DNA of 64,000 bases from Lolium rigidum. Its lineage: Eukaryota; Streptophyta; Magnoliopsida; Poales; Poaceae. The notes beneath the pieces are model-generated. The model ran no database searches, was not told the origin of the DNA, and worked only from the letters and a program-made list of their open reading frames with translations. The stretch's first letter is position 1, and each line of letters begins with the position of its first letter. Location: contig NC_061510.1 in the NCBI RefSeq assembly GCF_022539505.1, positions 40,325,047 to 40,389,046 of the forward strand, in the 5' to 3' direction. The translations under genes and the position numbers were made by a program. Shown here one piece after another: positions 44,183-56,651 of this stretch.

Positions 44183-44773
44183 AGCCATGCTTAAAGAGTT
44201 AATTAGTACACAAACTGCTTTTAACAAATCTGTTGAAGAAAAGCTTGATAAAATTGATATTCTTGCTTCTAAGGTTGATAGACTTGCCTCTGATGTTGAT
44301 CTTTTAAAATTGGCTCCAAGCCCGTGTATAATGATAATAAAATTGTTACTACAACAAATTCCATCCAAGTTCGAATTAATGAGAATATTAGATTGATGGC
44401 TGAATTGCATGCTAGGTGGGAAAGAGAACAAAACGAAAAACTAGCTAAAGAGAATAATGTAGCTAAAGTTTGGACTATTACCACCACTAGTAATGATAAT
44501 GCTTCACATGTTGCTACACCTCCTACTATCAATGGTAAAATAATTGGTGTTGGCAATGTTTCTACTCCTAATGCAAAGCGTGCAAAATTGCCTGAAACTC
44601 CTAAAACTGCTGAAACTGCTTGTGATAAAACTGCTGAATTTTTTTAAAATATTGGGGATGATGATCCCATTGCTGTAGATCATAATGGTTTAGATTTTGA
44701 TGATTGACACATCTCTGAAGTTATAAAGTTCTTACAAAAACTTGCTAAAAGTCCCAATGCTAGTGCTATAAAT

Positions 44774-45325
44774 TTGGCCTTTACAAAACATATTGCAAAT
44801 GCTCTCATAAAAGCTAGAGAAGAGAAACTAAAACTTGAAACTTCTATTCCTAGGAAGTTAGAAGATGGTTGGGACCTCATCATTAAGATGAGGGTCAGTG
44901 ATTTTGATTGTAATGCTTTATGTGATCTTGGTACAAGTATTTCTGTTATGCCTAAGAAAATCTATGATATGCTTGACTTGCCACCATTGAAAAATTGTTA
45001 TTTGGATGTTAATCTTGCTGATAATGCTATAAAGAAACGTTTGGGGAGGATTGATAATGTTTGCATTATGGTTAACAATAACCTTGTCCCCGTTGATTTT
45101 GTTGTCTTGGATATTGAATGCAATGCATCTTGTCCCATTATATTGGGAAGGCCTTTTCTTCGAACTGTTGGTGCTACCATTGATATGAAGGAAGGTAATA
45201 TTAAATATCAATTTCCTCTTAAGAAAGGTATGGAACACTTCCCTAGAAAGAGAATGAAATTACCTTATGATTCTATTATTAGAACAAATTATGATGTTGA
45301 TGCTTCGTCTCTTGATAATACTTAA
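44774..45325 (+). CDS. Athila-type aspartic protease
   Basis: The 183-codon frame contains the protease active site CDLGTSISVMP and the second conserved block CPIILGRPFLRT, followed by a GNIKYQF beta strand, as in retroviral-type aspartic proteases that cleave gag-pol. The frame ends VDASSLDNT. It probably continued from gag before frameshifts accumulated. No pol follows. Confidence 0.75.
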   Translation: MAFTKHIANALIKAREEKLKLETSIPRKLEDGWDLIIKMRVSDFDCNALCDLGTSISVMPKKIYDMLDLPPLKNCYLDVNLADNAIKKRLGRIDNVCIMVNNNLVPVDFVVLDIECNASCPIILGRPFLRTVGATIDMKEGNIKYQFPLKKGMEHFPRKRMKLPYDSIIRTNYDVDASSLDNT

Positions 45326-47939
45326 TTCACACTTTCTGCACCTAGCTGAAAGGCGTTAAAGAAAAAGCGCTAATGGGAGACAACCCATTATTTTACTTCT
45401 GCACTTTGTTTTATATTTGAGTCTTGGAAGTTGTTACTACTGTAGCAACCTCTCCTTATCTTTATTTTATTGCATTGTTGTGTCAAGTAAAGTCTTTGAT
45501 AGTAAAGTCAATACTAGATTTGGATTACTGCGTAGGAACAGATTTCTTGCTGTCACGAAATTGAGCCGCCCCTGCTGTAAAAAATTTAGAAAAATCTGCC
45601 AATTTATGTGCGTGATCCTCAGATATGTACGCAACTTTCATTTAATTTGGGCATTTTCATCTGAGCAAGTCCAGTGCCTCTAAAAAATTCGTCTTTACGG
45701 ACTGTTCTGTTTTGACAGATTCTGCCTTTTATTTCGCATTGCCTTTTTTGCTATGTTTGATGGATTTCTTTGTTCCATTAACTTTCAGTAGCTTTTTGCA
45801 ATGTCCAGAAGTATTAAGAATGATTATGTCACCTCTGAATATATGAATTTTCAATTATGCACTAACCCTCTAATGAGATTGTTTTGAGTTTGGTGTGGAG
45901 GAAGTTTTCAAGGGTCAAGAGAGGAGGATGATACAATATGATCAAGAAGAGTGAAAAGTCTAAGCTTGGGGATGCCCCCGTGGTTCATCCCTGCATATTT
46001 TAAGAAGACTCAAGCATCTAAGCTTGGGGATGCCCAAGGCATCCCTTCTTCATCGACAACTTATCAGGTCACCTCTAGTGAAACTATATTTTTATTATGT
46101 CACATCTTATGTGCTTTACTTGGAGCGTCTGTTTGTTTTTGTTTTTGTTTTTGTTTGAATAAAATCGGATCCTAGTATTCTTTGTTTGGGAGAGAGACAT
46201 GCTCCGCTGTTTCGTATGAACACATATGTTCTTAGCTTTATTCTTAATGTTCATGGCGAAGGTTGAGCTACTTCGTTCATTGTTATATGGTTGGAAACAG
46301 AAAATGCTGCATGTGGTAAATGGTATAATGTCTTGAATAATTTGATACTTGGCAATTGTTGTGCTCATATAGATCATGTTTAAGCTCTTGCATCATGTAC
46401 TTTGCACCTATTAATGAAGAACTACATAGAGCTTGTTAAAATTTGGTTTGCATGATTGGTCTCTAGAGTCTAGATATTTTCTGATTAAGGTGTTTGAACA
46501 ACAAGGAGACGATGTAAAGTCTTATAATGCTTGCAATATGTTCATATGTGAGTCTTGCTGCACCGTTTTATACTTGAGTTTGCTTCAAACAACCTTGCTA
46601 GCCTAGCCTTGTATTGAGAGGAATTCTTCTCGTGCATCCAAATCCTTGAGCCAAAAACTATGCCATTTGTGTCCACCATACCTACCTACTACATGGTATT
46701 TCTCTGCCATTCCAAAGTAAATTACTTGAGTGCTACCTTTAAAAATTCTATTCCTTGTCTTTGCAATATATAGCTCATGGGAAAATAGCCTTAAAAACTA
46801 TTGTGGTGAAGAATATGTACTTATGTATCTTATTTCTTAATAAGTTGCTTGTTGAGCGGTAACCATGTTTCTGGGACGCCATCAACTATTACACCTTTGT
46901 TGAATATCATGTGAGTTGCTATGCATGTTCGTCTTGTCCGAAGTAAGGGTGATTTTCATGATCAAATGGTTCGAGTATGCATATTGTTAGAGAAGAACAT
47001 TGGGCCGCTAACTAAAGCCATGATTCATGGTGGAAGTTTCAGCTTTGGACAACTAATCCTCAATCTCTTATGAGAATTTTATCTCGTTGTTGAATGCTTA
47101 TGCATTAAAGAGGAGTCCATTATCTGTTGTCTATGTTGTCCCGGTATGGATGTCTAAGTTGAGAATAATCAAAAGCGAGAAATCCAATGCGAGCTTTCTC
47201 CTTAGACCTTTGTACAGCGGCATAGAGGTACCCCTTTGTGACACTTGGTTGAAACATATGCTATGCAATGATAATCCATGTTAATCCAAGCTAATTAGGA
47301 CAAGGTGCGAGCACTATTGGTATACTATGCATGAGGCTTGCAACTTATAGGATGTCTTATACATAACACATATGATTTATCACTACCGTTGACAAAATTG
47401 TTTCTATGTTTTCAAAATGAAAAGCTCTAGCACAAAAATAGTAATCCATGCTTCCCTCTGCGAAGGGCCTATCTTCTACTTTATTGTTGAGTCAGTTTAC
47501 CTACTTCTTTCTATCTTAGAAGCAAACACTTGTATCAACTCGTGTGCATTGATTCTTACATGTTTACCTATTGCACTTGTTATATTACTTTGTGTTGACA
47601 ATTATCCATGAGATATACATGTTGAAGTTGAAAGCAACCACTGAAACTTATATCTTCCTTTGTGTTGTTTCAAAGCTTTCTACTAAGAATTTATTGCTTT
47701 ATGAGTAACTCTTATGCAAGTCTTATTGATGCTTGTCTTGAAAGTATTATTAATGAAAAGTTTTTGCTATATGATTCATTTGTTTACTCATTGTCTTCAC
47801 CATTGCTTCGAATCGCTGCATTCATCTCATATGCTTTACAATAGTATTGAACAAGATTATGATAGCATGTCACTTCAGAAATTATCTTTGTTATCGTTTA
47901 CCTACTCGAGGGCGAGTAGGAACTAAGCTTTGGGATGCT
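45326..47939 (+). other. Non-coding 3' internal part of the Athila-type element
   Basis: It starts with GAAAAAGCGCTAATGGGAGA shortly after the protease stop, is AT-rich, and ends in ACTCGAGGGCGAGTAGGA and AAGCTTTGGGATGC. Only short chance frames are present. The inverted element at 55200 shares its first ~600 bases. Confidence 0.6.
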
Positions 47940-49087
47940 TGATACGTCTCAAACGTATCTATAATTTCTTATGTTCCATGCTACTTTTATGATGATACTC
48001 ACATGTTTTATACACATTATATGTCATTATTATGCATTTTCCAAGCACTAACCTATTGATGAGATGCCGAAGAGCCGGTTGTTGTTTTCTCGCTGTTTTT
48101 GGTTTCAGAAATCCTACAAAGGAAATATTATCGGAATTGGACGAAATCAACGCCCAGGGTCTTATTTTTCCACGAAGATTCCAGAAGACCGAAAGGGAAA
48201 CGAAGTGGGGCGACGAGGCGCCGACACAACAGGGCGGCGCGGCCCAAGCCTTGGCCGCGCGGCGGCCCTGGCGTGTGGGGCCCTCGCGTCGCCCCTAAAC
48301 CTACCCTTCCGCCTACTTAAAGCCTTCGTCGCGAAAACCCCAGTACCGAGAGCCACGATACGGAAAACCTTCCAGAGACGCCACCACCGCCAATCCCATC
48401 TCGGGGGATTCGGGAGATCGCCTCCGGCACCTCGTCGGAGAGGGGAATCATCTCCCGGAGGGCTCTTCATCGCCATGATCGCCTCCGGATCGATGTGTGA
48501 GTAGTTCACCCCTGGACTATGGGTCCATAGCAGTAGCTAGATGGTTGTCTTCTCCTCATTGTGCTATCATGTTAGATCTTGTGAGCTGCCTATCATGATC
48601 AAGATCATCTATTTGTAATGCTACATGTTGTGTTTGTTGGGATCCGATGAATATTGAATACTATGTCAAGTTGATTATCAATCTATCATATATGTTGTTT
48701 ATGTTCTTGCATGCTCTCTGTTGCTAGTAGAGGCTCGGCCAAGTTGATACTTGTGACTCCAAGAGGGAGTATTTATGCTCGATACTCGGGTTCATGCCTC
48801 CATTGAATGCGGGACAGATGACGGAAAGTTCTAAGGTTGTGGATGTCTTGTTGCCACTAGGGATAAAACATCGATGCTTTCTCTAAGGATATTTGTGTTG
48901 ATTACATTACGCACCATACTTAATGCAATTGTCTCGTTGTTTGCAACTTAATACCGGAAGGGGTTCGGATGATAATCTGAAGGTGGACTTTTTAGGCATA
49001 GATGCATGCTGGATAGCGGTCTATGTACTTTGTCATAATGCCCTGATTAAATCTCATAGTACTCATCATGATATATGTATGTGCATT
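47940..49087 (+). repeat. 3' LTR of the Athila-type element, interrupted
   Basis: Matches the first ~1150 bases of the 5' LTR and stops at GTGCATT, where the Tat-type LTR begins. The remainder of this LTR is not found in the window. Confidence 0.88.
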
Positions 49088-50246
49088 TGTTATCACCAGA
49101 ATTTGACCGGATCAGAGGTGGGCCGCGATTAAGGTGGGCTTGAAGAATATACACGGAAGGAATACATGAATCGGCCTTGTATACAAAGTTTGGGCTAGTT
49201 TGCCCGTGTATCTGTAAATATAGTAGGATACGTGTCGGTTAGATAGAATTTGGCTCGTGCACGGTTGGGATTATTCCCACGTTAGAAGTCTACGGACTAT
49301 AAATATGTATCTAGGGTTATTGAGAAAGACAACAATCACGTTCATCACAAACCAATCTAGGCGCATCGCCAATCCCTTGTTTCGAGGGTTTCTTCCGGGT
49401 AAGCATCATGCTGCCTAGATCGCATCTTGCGATCTAGGCGATATACGTTTATTCGTTGTTCATGCGTTGCTCGTGTTGAAGCCTTGTTGATGGCGAGCAG
49501 CGTAGTTATCATAGATGTGTTAGGGTTAGCATTGTTTCATCGTGTCACATGCTTTCGTCCATGCAACCCTTAGACGTCTAGCCGCCCTTACACCTATCTT
49601 AGGTGTAAGGGCGGCACCCCGCTTGATCATTATTTAGCAAGATCCGATCCGTTATGATTGCTCCTTGTTCTTCAAGGATTAGTTTAATATCTGCATAGTT
49701 AGGCCTTGCAAACGGGTTGAAGGATCCAGTAGCACGTAGGGTGTAGTTTGCCAGCCCTAGATAAGATGTTCAGGGGATCAACTTCATGTTGGTTTTTAGG
49801 CCTTGTCTAGGGTTAGTTTATTATCACCGTGCGTGGCTGCCAGGCTCAATCACGTGTAGGATGTTCCGATTATGTGGTGAAAACCCTAGATCGTCGTAGG
49901 TCGTTTTAGCTTTATATCGATCAAGCAGGACCACCATGTGATCGTAGACCTCATACGAACCATGGGTGGATCGGCTCCTTGAGCCGATTCACGGGACAAC
50001 TTGAGAGCCGATCGAGGCTCGTATTTAATGTTTACGTGTATGCCATGCGGGAAACTAAGCTAAGCAAATTCATCACCTTCCGACCGGGTATAGGTCGGGT
50101 GGCACGCCCTTGCACCGGCATCGGACGTGCGTGCCGAGGCTTTGCGGGCCGTCGCTCGAGGGACCGGGGCCAGCCGCGGTTCCGGAAGCCTCCCGGCTCT
50201 ACTTGTGTTGCCCGTCGTTGCTCGCCGGTGGGTTTCGACCGCAACA
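49088..50246 (+). repeat. 5' LTR of Tat-type copy 1
   Basis: Begins TGTTATCACCAGAATTTGAC and ends GACCGCAACA; about 1.16 kb. A TATA box (TATAAATA) is at 49298-49305. The primer site follows as CGGCACGCCCGGTGGGAC; I do not assign the tRNA. Confidence 0.82.
49413..49988 (+). other. Three hairpins in the LTR leader of Tat copy 1
   Basis: 49413-49439 is a perfect 12-bp stem (GCCTAGATCGCA) with loop TCT. 49581-49615 is a perfect 16-bp stem (GCCGCCCTTACACCTA) with loop TCT. 49970-49988 is an 8-bp stem (ATCGGCTC) with loop CTT. All lie downstream of the TATA box, so they would be transcribed. Confidence 0.75.
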
Positions 50247-50307
50247 CATTCGGCACGCCCGGTGGGACAGTCTTCGACATCAAGCCGCATCGCCATCTAC
50301 ATCTGAG

Positions 50308-50943
50308 ATGGGGGAAGGTACTCCAGTCACGTATGAAGATCTGACTGAGGAGCTCAAGAAGAAGTATGACGAGGTCAAAGCTATCCTCGAAGCCGACCTC
50401 ATCGGCTCTTTCCAGAGGACCCGCTCACACGGCATTAGGTGGAAAGGGTTCTCACCTGAAGGCGCGCTCGATGGAGTGGACCTGTCTACCCCTTCAGAAG
50501 AACGCACCAGGTCTCTGCGTCAGGAGATTAATTTCATGGTAGATCATTCGATGCACCGCCATTCTGAGAGCCTGGTGAACACTTTCGAGCGTGTCGCCCT
50601 TCGGGTGATCCAGGAAATCATGAGGCATCAGTACTCTCCGTCAGGACCTGCTCTAGGGACTCACCAAGGAGAGATACCACTCCGGTCCCGACCACCGCTG
50701 CCGTTCGCGTTGGCAGCACCAGAAGTGCCGAGTTCACCGGCATTCGTCGTCTACAAGATCGGTGGTGACCCTAGTGATTACCAGTTCTTGTATGAGGCGC
50801 CTAAGGATATCCCTCACGGATACACGTGCACATACGTGCCAGACTGCGATAGCTCGGGCACTCACGAACCGAGTCGCAACGGCGGGGACTTCGGAACAGC
50901 GGGAGGAGCTTCGGATCAGATCTTGAGAAGCGGACGTGGCTAG
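50308..50943 (+). pseudogene. Tat-type gag N-terminal part, copy 1
   Basis: The frame from ATG 50308 (MGEGTPVTYEDL) shows the conserved N-terminus of this family (ADLIGSFQRTRSHGI, SFSPEGALD-like, HRHSESLVNTFERVALRVI). It ends at a stop at 50943. The gag core (LTGSAFGWYTSLPPDSI, LEEQFHMRYHS) continues in other frames at about 51250-51700. Confidence 0.7.
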
Positions 50944-53900
50944 CTAAGTATGCCACTCCGACGAACCTCCGAGCTCAACTCCTGCAGCTGGCTCGGAGCT
51001 TGAGAAGCAAGCGTGGCTGGCTAAGTATGCCACTCCGGCGAATCTTCGAGTTCGACTCCTGCAGCCGGCACCGCCGATCGGATCGAGTACAATCTTGAGA
51101 GACCGGTTCGGCATGGTGCCGAAAAGGAGGGCAATCGGCTATTCCAAGCCGTACCCCAACGAGTATGATTTGATCCCACTACCACCCAAATATCGGCTCC
51201 CGAATTCTCCAAGTTTAGTGGGTCGGATGGCTCCGGCTCAATCGAGCATGTGAGCCGATATTTGGCGCAGCTGGGCACGATCTCGGCATCGGATGAACTA
51301 CGTGTGAGGTTCTTCGCACGGTCCCTCACGGGATCGGCTTTCGGGTGGTACACATCGCTGCCACCGGACTCAATCCGGACTTGGAAGAAGTTGGAAGAAC
51401 AGTTCCACATGCGGTATCACTCGAGAGGCTTCCGAGGCTGGCATTGCCGATCTAGCACAAGTACGACAGAAGCGCGGAGAAATAGTGTCAGAATACATCC
51501 AGCGCTTCAGGACCGTTAGGAACCGATGCTATTCGGCTCGTTTGACTGAGAAAGAAGCAGTCGAGTTGGCGGTGGTTGGTCTCGCATCACCGATCAAGGA
51601 TATGGCTTCCCAAGCAGACTACCCTTAACTGGCGCATAAGGTTCAGAAGCTGTCATTATACGAACAGCGCCACCCAGAGTTGTACCAGGATAAATTCAAG
51701 CGTGCGGTAGTCCTGGTTGAGGCAGATGAAGATGAAGGCTCCGCGGGAGATCAAGAGGTAGCAGTGGCTGAATGGACTCGGGGGGGCAAGCCCCGTGTCC
51801 TGCAAATGGGTTAAGCCACAAGGTCCCCCAAGATGGTTTGACTTCGACGTGACCAAAGCTGAGCAAATTTTCGACCTCTTACTTAAGGAGAAGCAGCTAA
51901 AGGTACCCGAAGGCCACAAAATCCCCACGGCACGGGAGCTGAACGGAAAGCCATACGCAAGTGGCATAACACGTTCACCCATACCACCAACGACTGCGGG
52001 GTGTGGCGTCGGCAGATCCAAATGGCGATAGAACAAGGGCGTCTAATTCTTCAGCCGATACGCCATGAAAGTCGACACACACCCTTTCCCCGCCGTTAAC
52101 ATGGTGGAGTGCACTTACCACGGGAGGTGCCAGCCAGGTTTCTCGTTCAGCATCAACATGGTAGGACCTGGGCACCACTCTGGTAAGGACAGAGACGAGG
52201 GCAGCCGCTCTCATAACAAGGACAAAGAGGAAGCCGTTCCACGCGATCGGCTCCGGCACTTCCCAAAAATCCTGGTTACAATCAAAATGAAGGCCGATTC
52301 CAGCAATCGGCCCATATTATCCTTACCATACGTTTTCCCTGTATTCGGTGTCGATCTCACAGGTGACGGAAAGCTAGGGTATGGGTTTACATCGGCTGAT
52401 GAGCTAGAAGAAGTCGACATTGGTCCTGGGGATAAGCCACGACCAACATTTATCGGCAAGAAGTTAGATCCACATCTCGGGAGCCGGATGATAGCTCGTT
52501 AAAAGAGTACCCGGTTGCTTTGCATGGGATTACACGGAGATGCCTGGGTTAGACGGGAGCATCATTGAGCATCGGCTCCCTCTTAAGAAAGGATTTCGGC
52601 CATTCCAACAACGGGCACGTCGGATGAAGGCCGAAATTCCGGAAGAGGTCAAGAAAGAGATCGAGAAGATGTTGGCCGCCGGGTTCATCGGGCCATGCGA
52701 GGTATGCTTGAATGGATCTCCGGTATCGTACTGTAGAGAAGAAGGACGGCCGATGGCGTGTGGCCATAGATTTCCGAGATCTCAACGAGCCACTCCAAAG
52801 GATGAATATCCGATGCTGTGGCGGAAACGTTGATCAATGCGGCTGCTGGCCACAAGGTGTTGAGCTTCATGGATGGCAATGCCGGCTATAACCAAATCTT
52901 CATGGCTCCGAGAAGATATACACAAGACCGCATTCGAGTACCGGGGTCGGTGGGCTTGTTTGAATATGTAGTCATGACCTTTGGGTTGAAGAATGCTTGG
53001 TGCAACGTACCAAAGAGCCATGAATTATATTTTTCATGATCTGATCGGCAAGTTGGTGGAAATCTACATCGATGACGTGGTGGTCAAGTCTGTCTCCATG
53101 GAGGGACACTTGGATGATTTGCGACGCATCCTAGACCGAACTCGGAAATTCGGACTGAGAATGAATCCAAAGAAGTGTGCCTTTGGTGTGACGGCCGGTC
53201 ATTCCTAGGTTTTCTGGTTCATGAACGAGGAATTGAGATCGGCCTGAAAAGTCAAGAGGCAGTGCGTACCATGCAGCCGCCTACCACGAAGAAGGAGCTC
53301 CAACGTCTTATCGGCAAGATCAACTTCGTCCGACGATTCATCTCTAACTGTCGGGACGAATTGAGCCGTTCATGGCGTTGGTGAAGATTAAATCTGATGA
53401 CGAGTTTCAGCGGGGCGAGAACGGCGACGGGCGTTTGATGAGATTAAGCGGTATCTGACAACGCCGCTGTGCTAGTTCCACCCCAACGAGACGAGGCCGT
53501 TCTATATCTACTTATCGGTAGGCGACACGTCCATCGCTTCGGTGGTGGTGCAACTCTATGAGGGTGTTGAAAAGGTCGTTTTCTACCTCGGCGAAGGATG
53601 TTGGATGCGAGAGACAAGGTATCCCGAGGTCGAGAAGCTATGCCTCTGCTCGTTCTTCACCTGCACCAAGCTTCATCATATTCTTTTGACGGCAGAGATC
53701 ATCGTCATATGCAAGTCGGACGTTGTCAAGCACATCGTTGTCGGCTCCTGTTTTGAAAGGCCGACTTGGTAAGTGGATGTTTGCGTTGTCGGAGTTCGAT
53801 CTTCGGTATCGGCTGCGAAAGCGATCAAGGGACAAGCGTTGGCCGATCTTATAGCTGAACGGATTAATACTAATATAGCAGCACTATCCGTACGTGCATG

Positions 53901-55099
53901 GGCTATGTTCTTCGATGGATCGGCTTGTGATGATGGTTGTGGCATCGGCATTCTGCTCGTGTCGCCTCGGGGGCAACATATTCTTTCGCCATCAGGCTAT
54001 CTACCCCTTGCACCAACAATGTCGGCTGAGTATGAGGCGGTGCGCAAGGGAATGGAGTTGCTCTTGGAAGCCGGGCGCGAGGCGGTGGAGCTTTTGGAGA
54101 CTCGAAGTTGGTGATCTCCCGGCTCACGGACGAATACAAGTGCGAGAGTGAGTCACTCTTCCCATATTGGATGGAATGTCGTGAGCTGATGACACATTTT
54201 CGGTACATCAATTTCAATTGGGTCCCAAGGTCTCGGAATACCGACGCCAATGATCTCGCACGGATGGCGTCGGGATACAAGGACATACCGGACGGGTCGA
54301 AGTTCGGGTGCGGTTCTCGGAACAGGATGAGCTGGAGAGCCGATATCTTCAATTACTTGAAGGATTCGGCTCGGGGGCACCTAAACGGATAAGATACAAG
54401 GCTATGAAATATGTCCTTATAGGAGATGACATGTTCTACAGGACGTTGGAAGGGTTACTACTCAAATGCCTAGGACCAACTGAGTCTAATCGGCTCTTAC
54501 ATGAGGTGCATGAAGGCGCCTGTGGAACTCACCAATCGGCTCATAAGATGAAGTGGCTGATTAGGCGATCGGGGTTTTATTGGCCCACCATGCTTGAGGA
54601 CTGCTTCAAGTACTACAAGGGATGCCAAGCGTGTCGGATGTTCGGGAAGATTCGGATGGTACCCGCATCGGCGATGAACCCCATCATCAAGCCTTGGCCA
54701 TTTCGAGGTTGGGGCATGGATATGATCGGCAAAGTCCATCCTGCGTCGAGCAAAGGCCACGAGTGGATTACGGCCATTACGGATTACTTCACCAAATGGG
54801 TGGAGGCCGTTCCTATGAAGAAGGTAAAGTCGGAAGATGTTATCACATTTGTCAAAGAACACGTCATTCATAGGTTCGGGATTCCCAAACCATCACGACC
54901 GATGGAGGTTCGGTCTTTATTTCTAAAGAATTCGGAAAGTTCTGCGATGACATGGGGATTAAGTCTGATCCGATCATCTCCATACTATGCTCAAGCCAAC
55001 GGGCAAGCTGAAGCGTCCAATCAAAGCCCGATCAAGCTGATTAAGAGGAAGATTGACGAGAACCCTAGGGTGTGGCATGAGACATTGTCGAAGCTTTGT
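50944..55099 (+). pseudogene. Tat-type gag core and pol, copy 1, multiply broken
   Basis: Gag core at about 51250-51700; a linker with GFTSADELEEVDIGPGD at about 52390; reverse transcriptase pieces at 52540-53390 (YIDDVVV at about 53069); RNase H at 53500-53770; archaeal-type RNase H at about 53900-54200 (FFDGSACDDGCGIG); integrase at 54308-55099 with an H-H-C-C finger and DYFTKWVEAVPMKK. No protease motif lies between gag and reverse transcriptase. The sequence runs into N's inside the integrase. Confidence 0.75.
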
Positions 55100-55199
55100 N
55101 NNNNNNNNNNNNNNNNNNNNNNNNNNNNNNNNNNNNNNNNNNNNNNNNNNNNNNNNNNNNNNNNNNNNNNNNNNNNNNNNNNNNNNNNNNNNNNNNNNN
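55100..55199. other. Assembly gap (100 N)
   Basis: Exactly 100 N's, a conventional placeholder for a gap of unknown size. The element on the left is broken mid-integrase and the sequence on the right is an inverted Athila element, so order and distance across it are not reliable. Confidence 0.98.
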
Positions 55200-55796
55200 C
55201 TCTCTCTGATCCTTGAAAACTTCCTCCACACCAAACTCGAAACAACTCATTAGAGGGTTAGTGCACAATAAAAATTAACATGTTCAGAGGTGACATAATC
55301 ATGCTTAACACTTCGGACATTGCATAAAGCTACTGGACATTAATGGATCAAAGAAATTCATCCAACATAGCAAAAGAGGCAATGCGAAATAAAAGGCAGA
55401 ATCTGTCAAAACAGAACAATCCGTAAAGATGGATTTTATCGAGGCACCAGACTTGCTCAAATGAAAATGCCCAAATTGAATGAAAGTTGCGTACATATCT
55501 GAGGATCACGCACGTAAATTGGCATATTTTTCTGAGCTACCTACAGAGGGGCAGGTCGAAATTTGTGACAACAAAGAAATCTGTAACTGCGTAGTAATCC
55601 AAATCTAGTATGAACCTTACTATCAAAGACTTTACTTAGCACAACAAAGCACAAAACTAAGATAAGGAGATGTTGCTACAGTAGTAAACAACTTCCAAGA
55701 CTCAAATATAAAACAAAAATACTGTAGTAAAAACATTGGTTGTCTCCCATAAGCGCTTTTCTTTAACGCCTTTCAGCTAGGCGCAGAAAGTGTATA

Positions 55797-56444
55797 TCAA
55801 GTATTATCAAGAGATGATGCATCGACATTACCTTGGGTGTTGGGAGTTTTCTCAACCATGCATAGTATGTTGGATACATAAGTGTCAGCGGCTCCCTTTT
55901 CATTAGTCTTGGGCTTGCTACTCTCATCAAACAAATTTTCAGGAACAAGCCAAGCATAATTATCATCTAGAGCTTCATGCATCGCTAGGAGCTTACATGG
56001 TATTGGTGCTTTAATCTCCCCACCATCATTAACATTATTAGTGTACCTTATTCTATCCATGTCCATTTTTTCAAGTGTTCTTTTAAAATCGGTGATCATA
56101 CCAAGCCTCTCATGCTTAAAAACTTTTCTAGCTTCTTTAGCTATATCTGCAAATTCTCGCACTAAGACTTTTAGAACAAAATCTCTCTTCTCTCCCCGCT
56201 CCATATCAGAAAGTGTAAGAAACATGTGTTGTATCATGGGGTTGAGACTAATAAATCTAGCTTCCATCATGCGTACCAAATAAACAGAGGCATCTTCATA
56301 AGTAGGGACAGCTTTTGCAAGGGGTATATCTTTAAGATCTTCATGCATACTAACATGGGTGAAAAATTCTTCTATATTATCTCTTCCAATTATAGACCCT
56401 TGTCCCACAGGTATATCTTTTACAGTAAAATTAAGAGGAAACAT
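55797..56444 (-). CDS. Unknown protein of a non-autonomous Athila element
   Basis: 215 aa from the Met at 56444 (MFPLNFTVKDIPVGQGSII); upstream codons in the same frame are probably leader. It is mostly helical and charged (FTHVSMHEDLKDIPLAKAVP, VLVREFADIAKEARKVFKH, RTLEKMDMDRIRYTNN) with no zinc finger, protease or polymerase motif and no membrane segment. The frame is intact. It replaces gag and protease in an element otherwise similar to 41341-49087. Function unknown; a structural or packaging role is only a guess. Confidence 0.6.
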   Translation of the reverse strand: MFPLNFTVKDIPVGQGSIIGRDNIEEFFTHVSMHEDLKDIPLAKAVPTYEDASVYLVRMMEARFISLNPMIQHMFLTLSDMERGEKRDFVLKVLVREFADIAKEARKVFKHERLGMITDFKRTLEKMDMDRIRYTNNVNDGGEIKAPIPCKLLAMHEALDDNYAWLVPENLFDESSKPKTNEKGAADTYVSNILCMVEKTPNTQGNVDASSLDNT

Positions 56445-56651
56445 GTTGAAATAAGTAAAGCAAATGCAAGTAACTAATTTTTTGTGTTTTTGATATAAAG
56501 TGCAAGACAGTAAATAAAGTAAAGCTAGCAACTAATTTTTTTGTGTTTTGATATAATGCAGCAAACAAAGTAGTAAATAAAATAAAGCAAGACAAAAACA
56601 AAGTAAAGAGATTGGATTGTGGAGACTCCCCTTGCAGCGTGTCTTGATCTC

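Larger units (their letters stand above)
41341..49087 (+). mobile_element. Non-autonomous Athila-type element (gag and protease only)
   Basis: The 5' LTR is 41341-42948 and the tRNA-Asp-type primer site starts at about 42962. Gag (43211-44182, broken) and protease (44774-45325) follow. Then 2.6 kb without reverse transcriptase, RNase H or integrase leads to the purine-rich tract and the 3' LTR at 47940. The 3' LTR is interrupted at 49087 by a Tat-type element. Replication would need pol from a relative. Confidence 0.85.
49088..55099 (+). mobile_element. Tat/Retand-type gypsy element, copy 1 (decayed)
   Basis: LTR, primer site, gag and pol remnants lie in the usual order: gag, (no protease), reverse transcriptase, RNase H, a second archaeal-like RNase H and integrase. 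The second RNase H marks the Tat lineage. It is inserted in an Athila LTR with possible TSD GCATT on the left. The right end is lost in the assembly gap. Many stops and frameshifts make it inactive. Confidence 0.85.

Noticed and set aside
54974..55268. Open frames on both strands across 55,100-55,199
   Set aside because: They exist only because N's do not encode stops.
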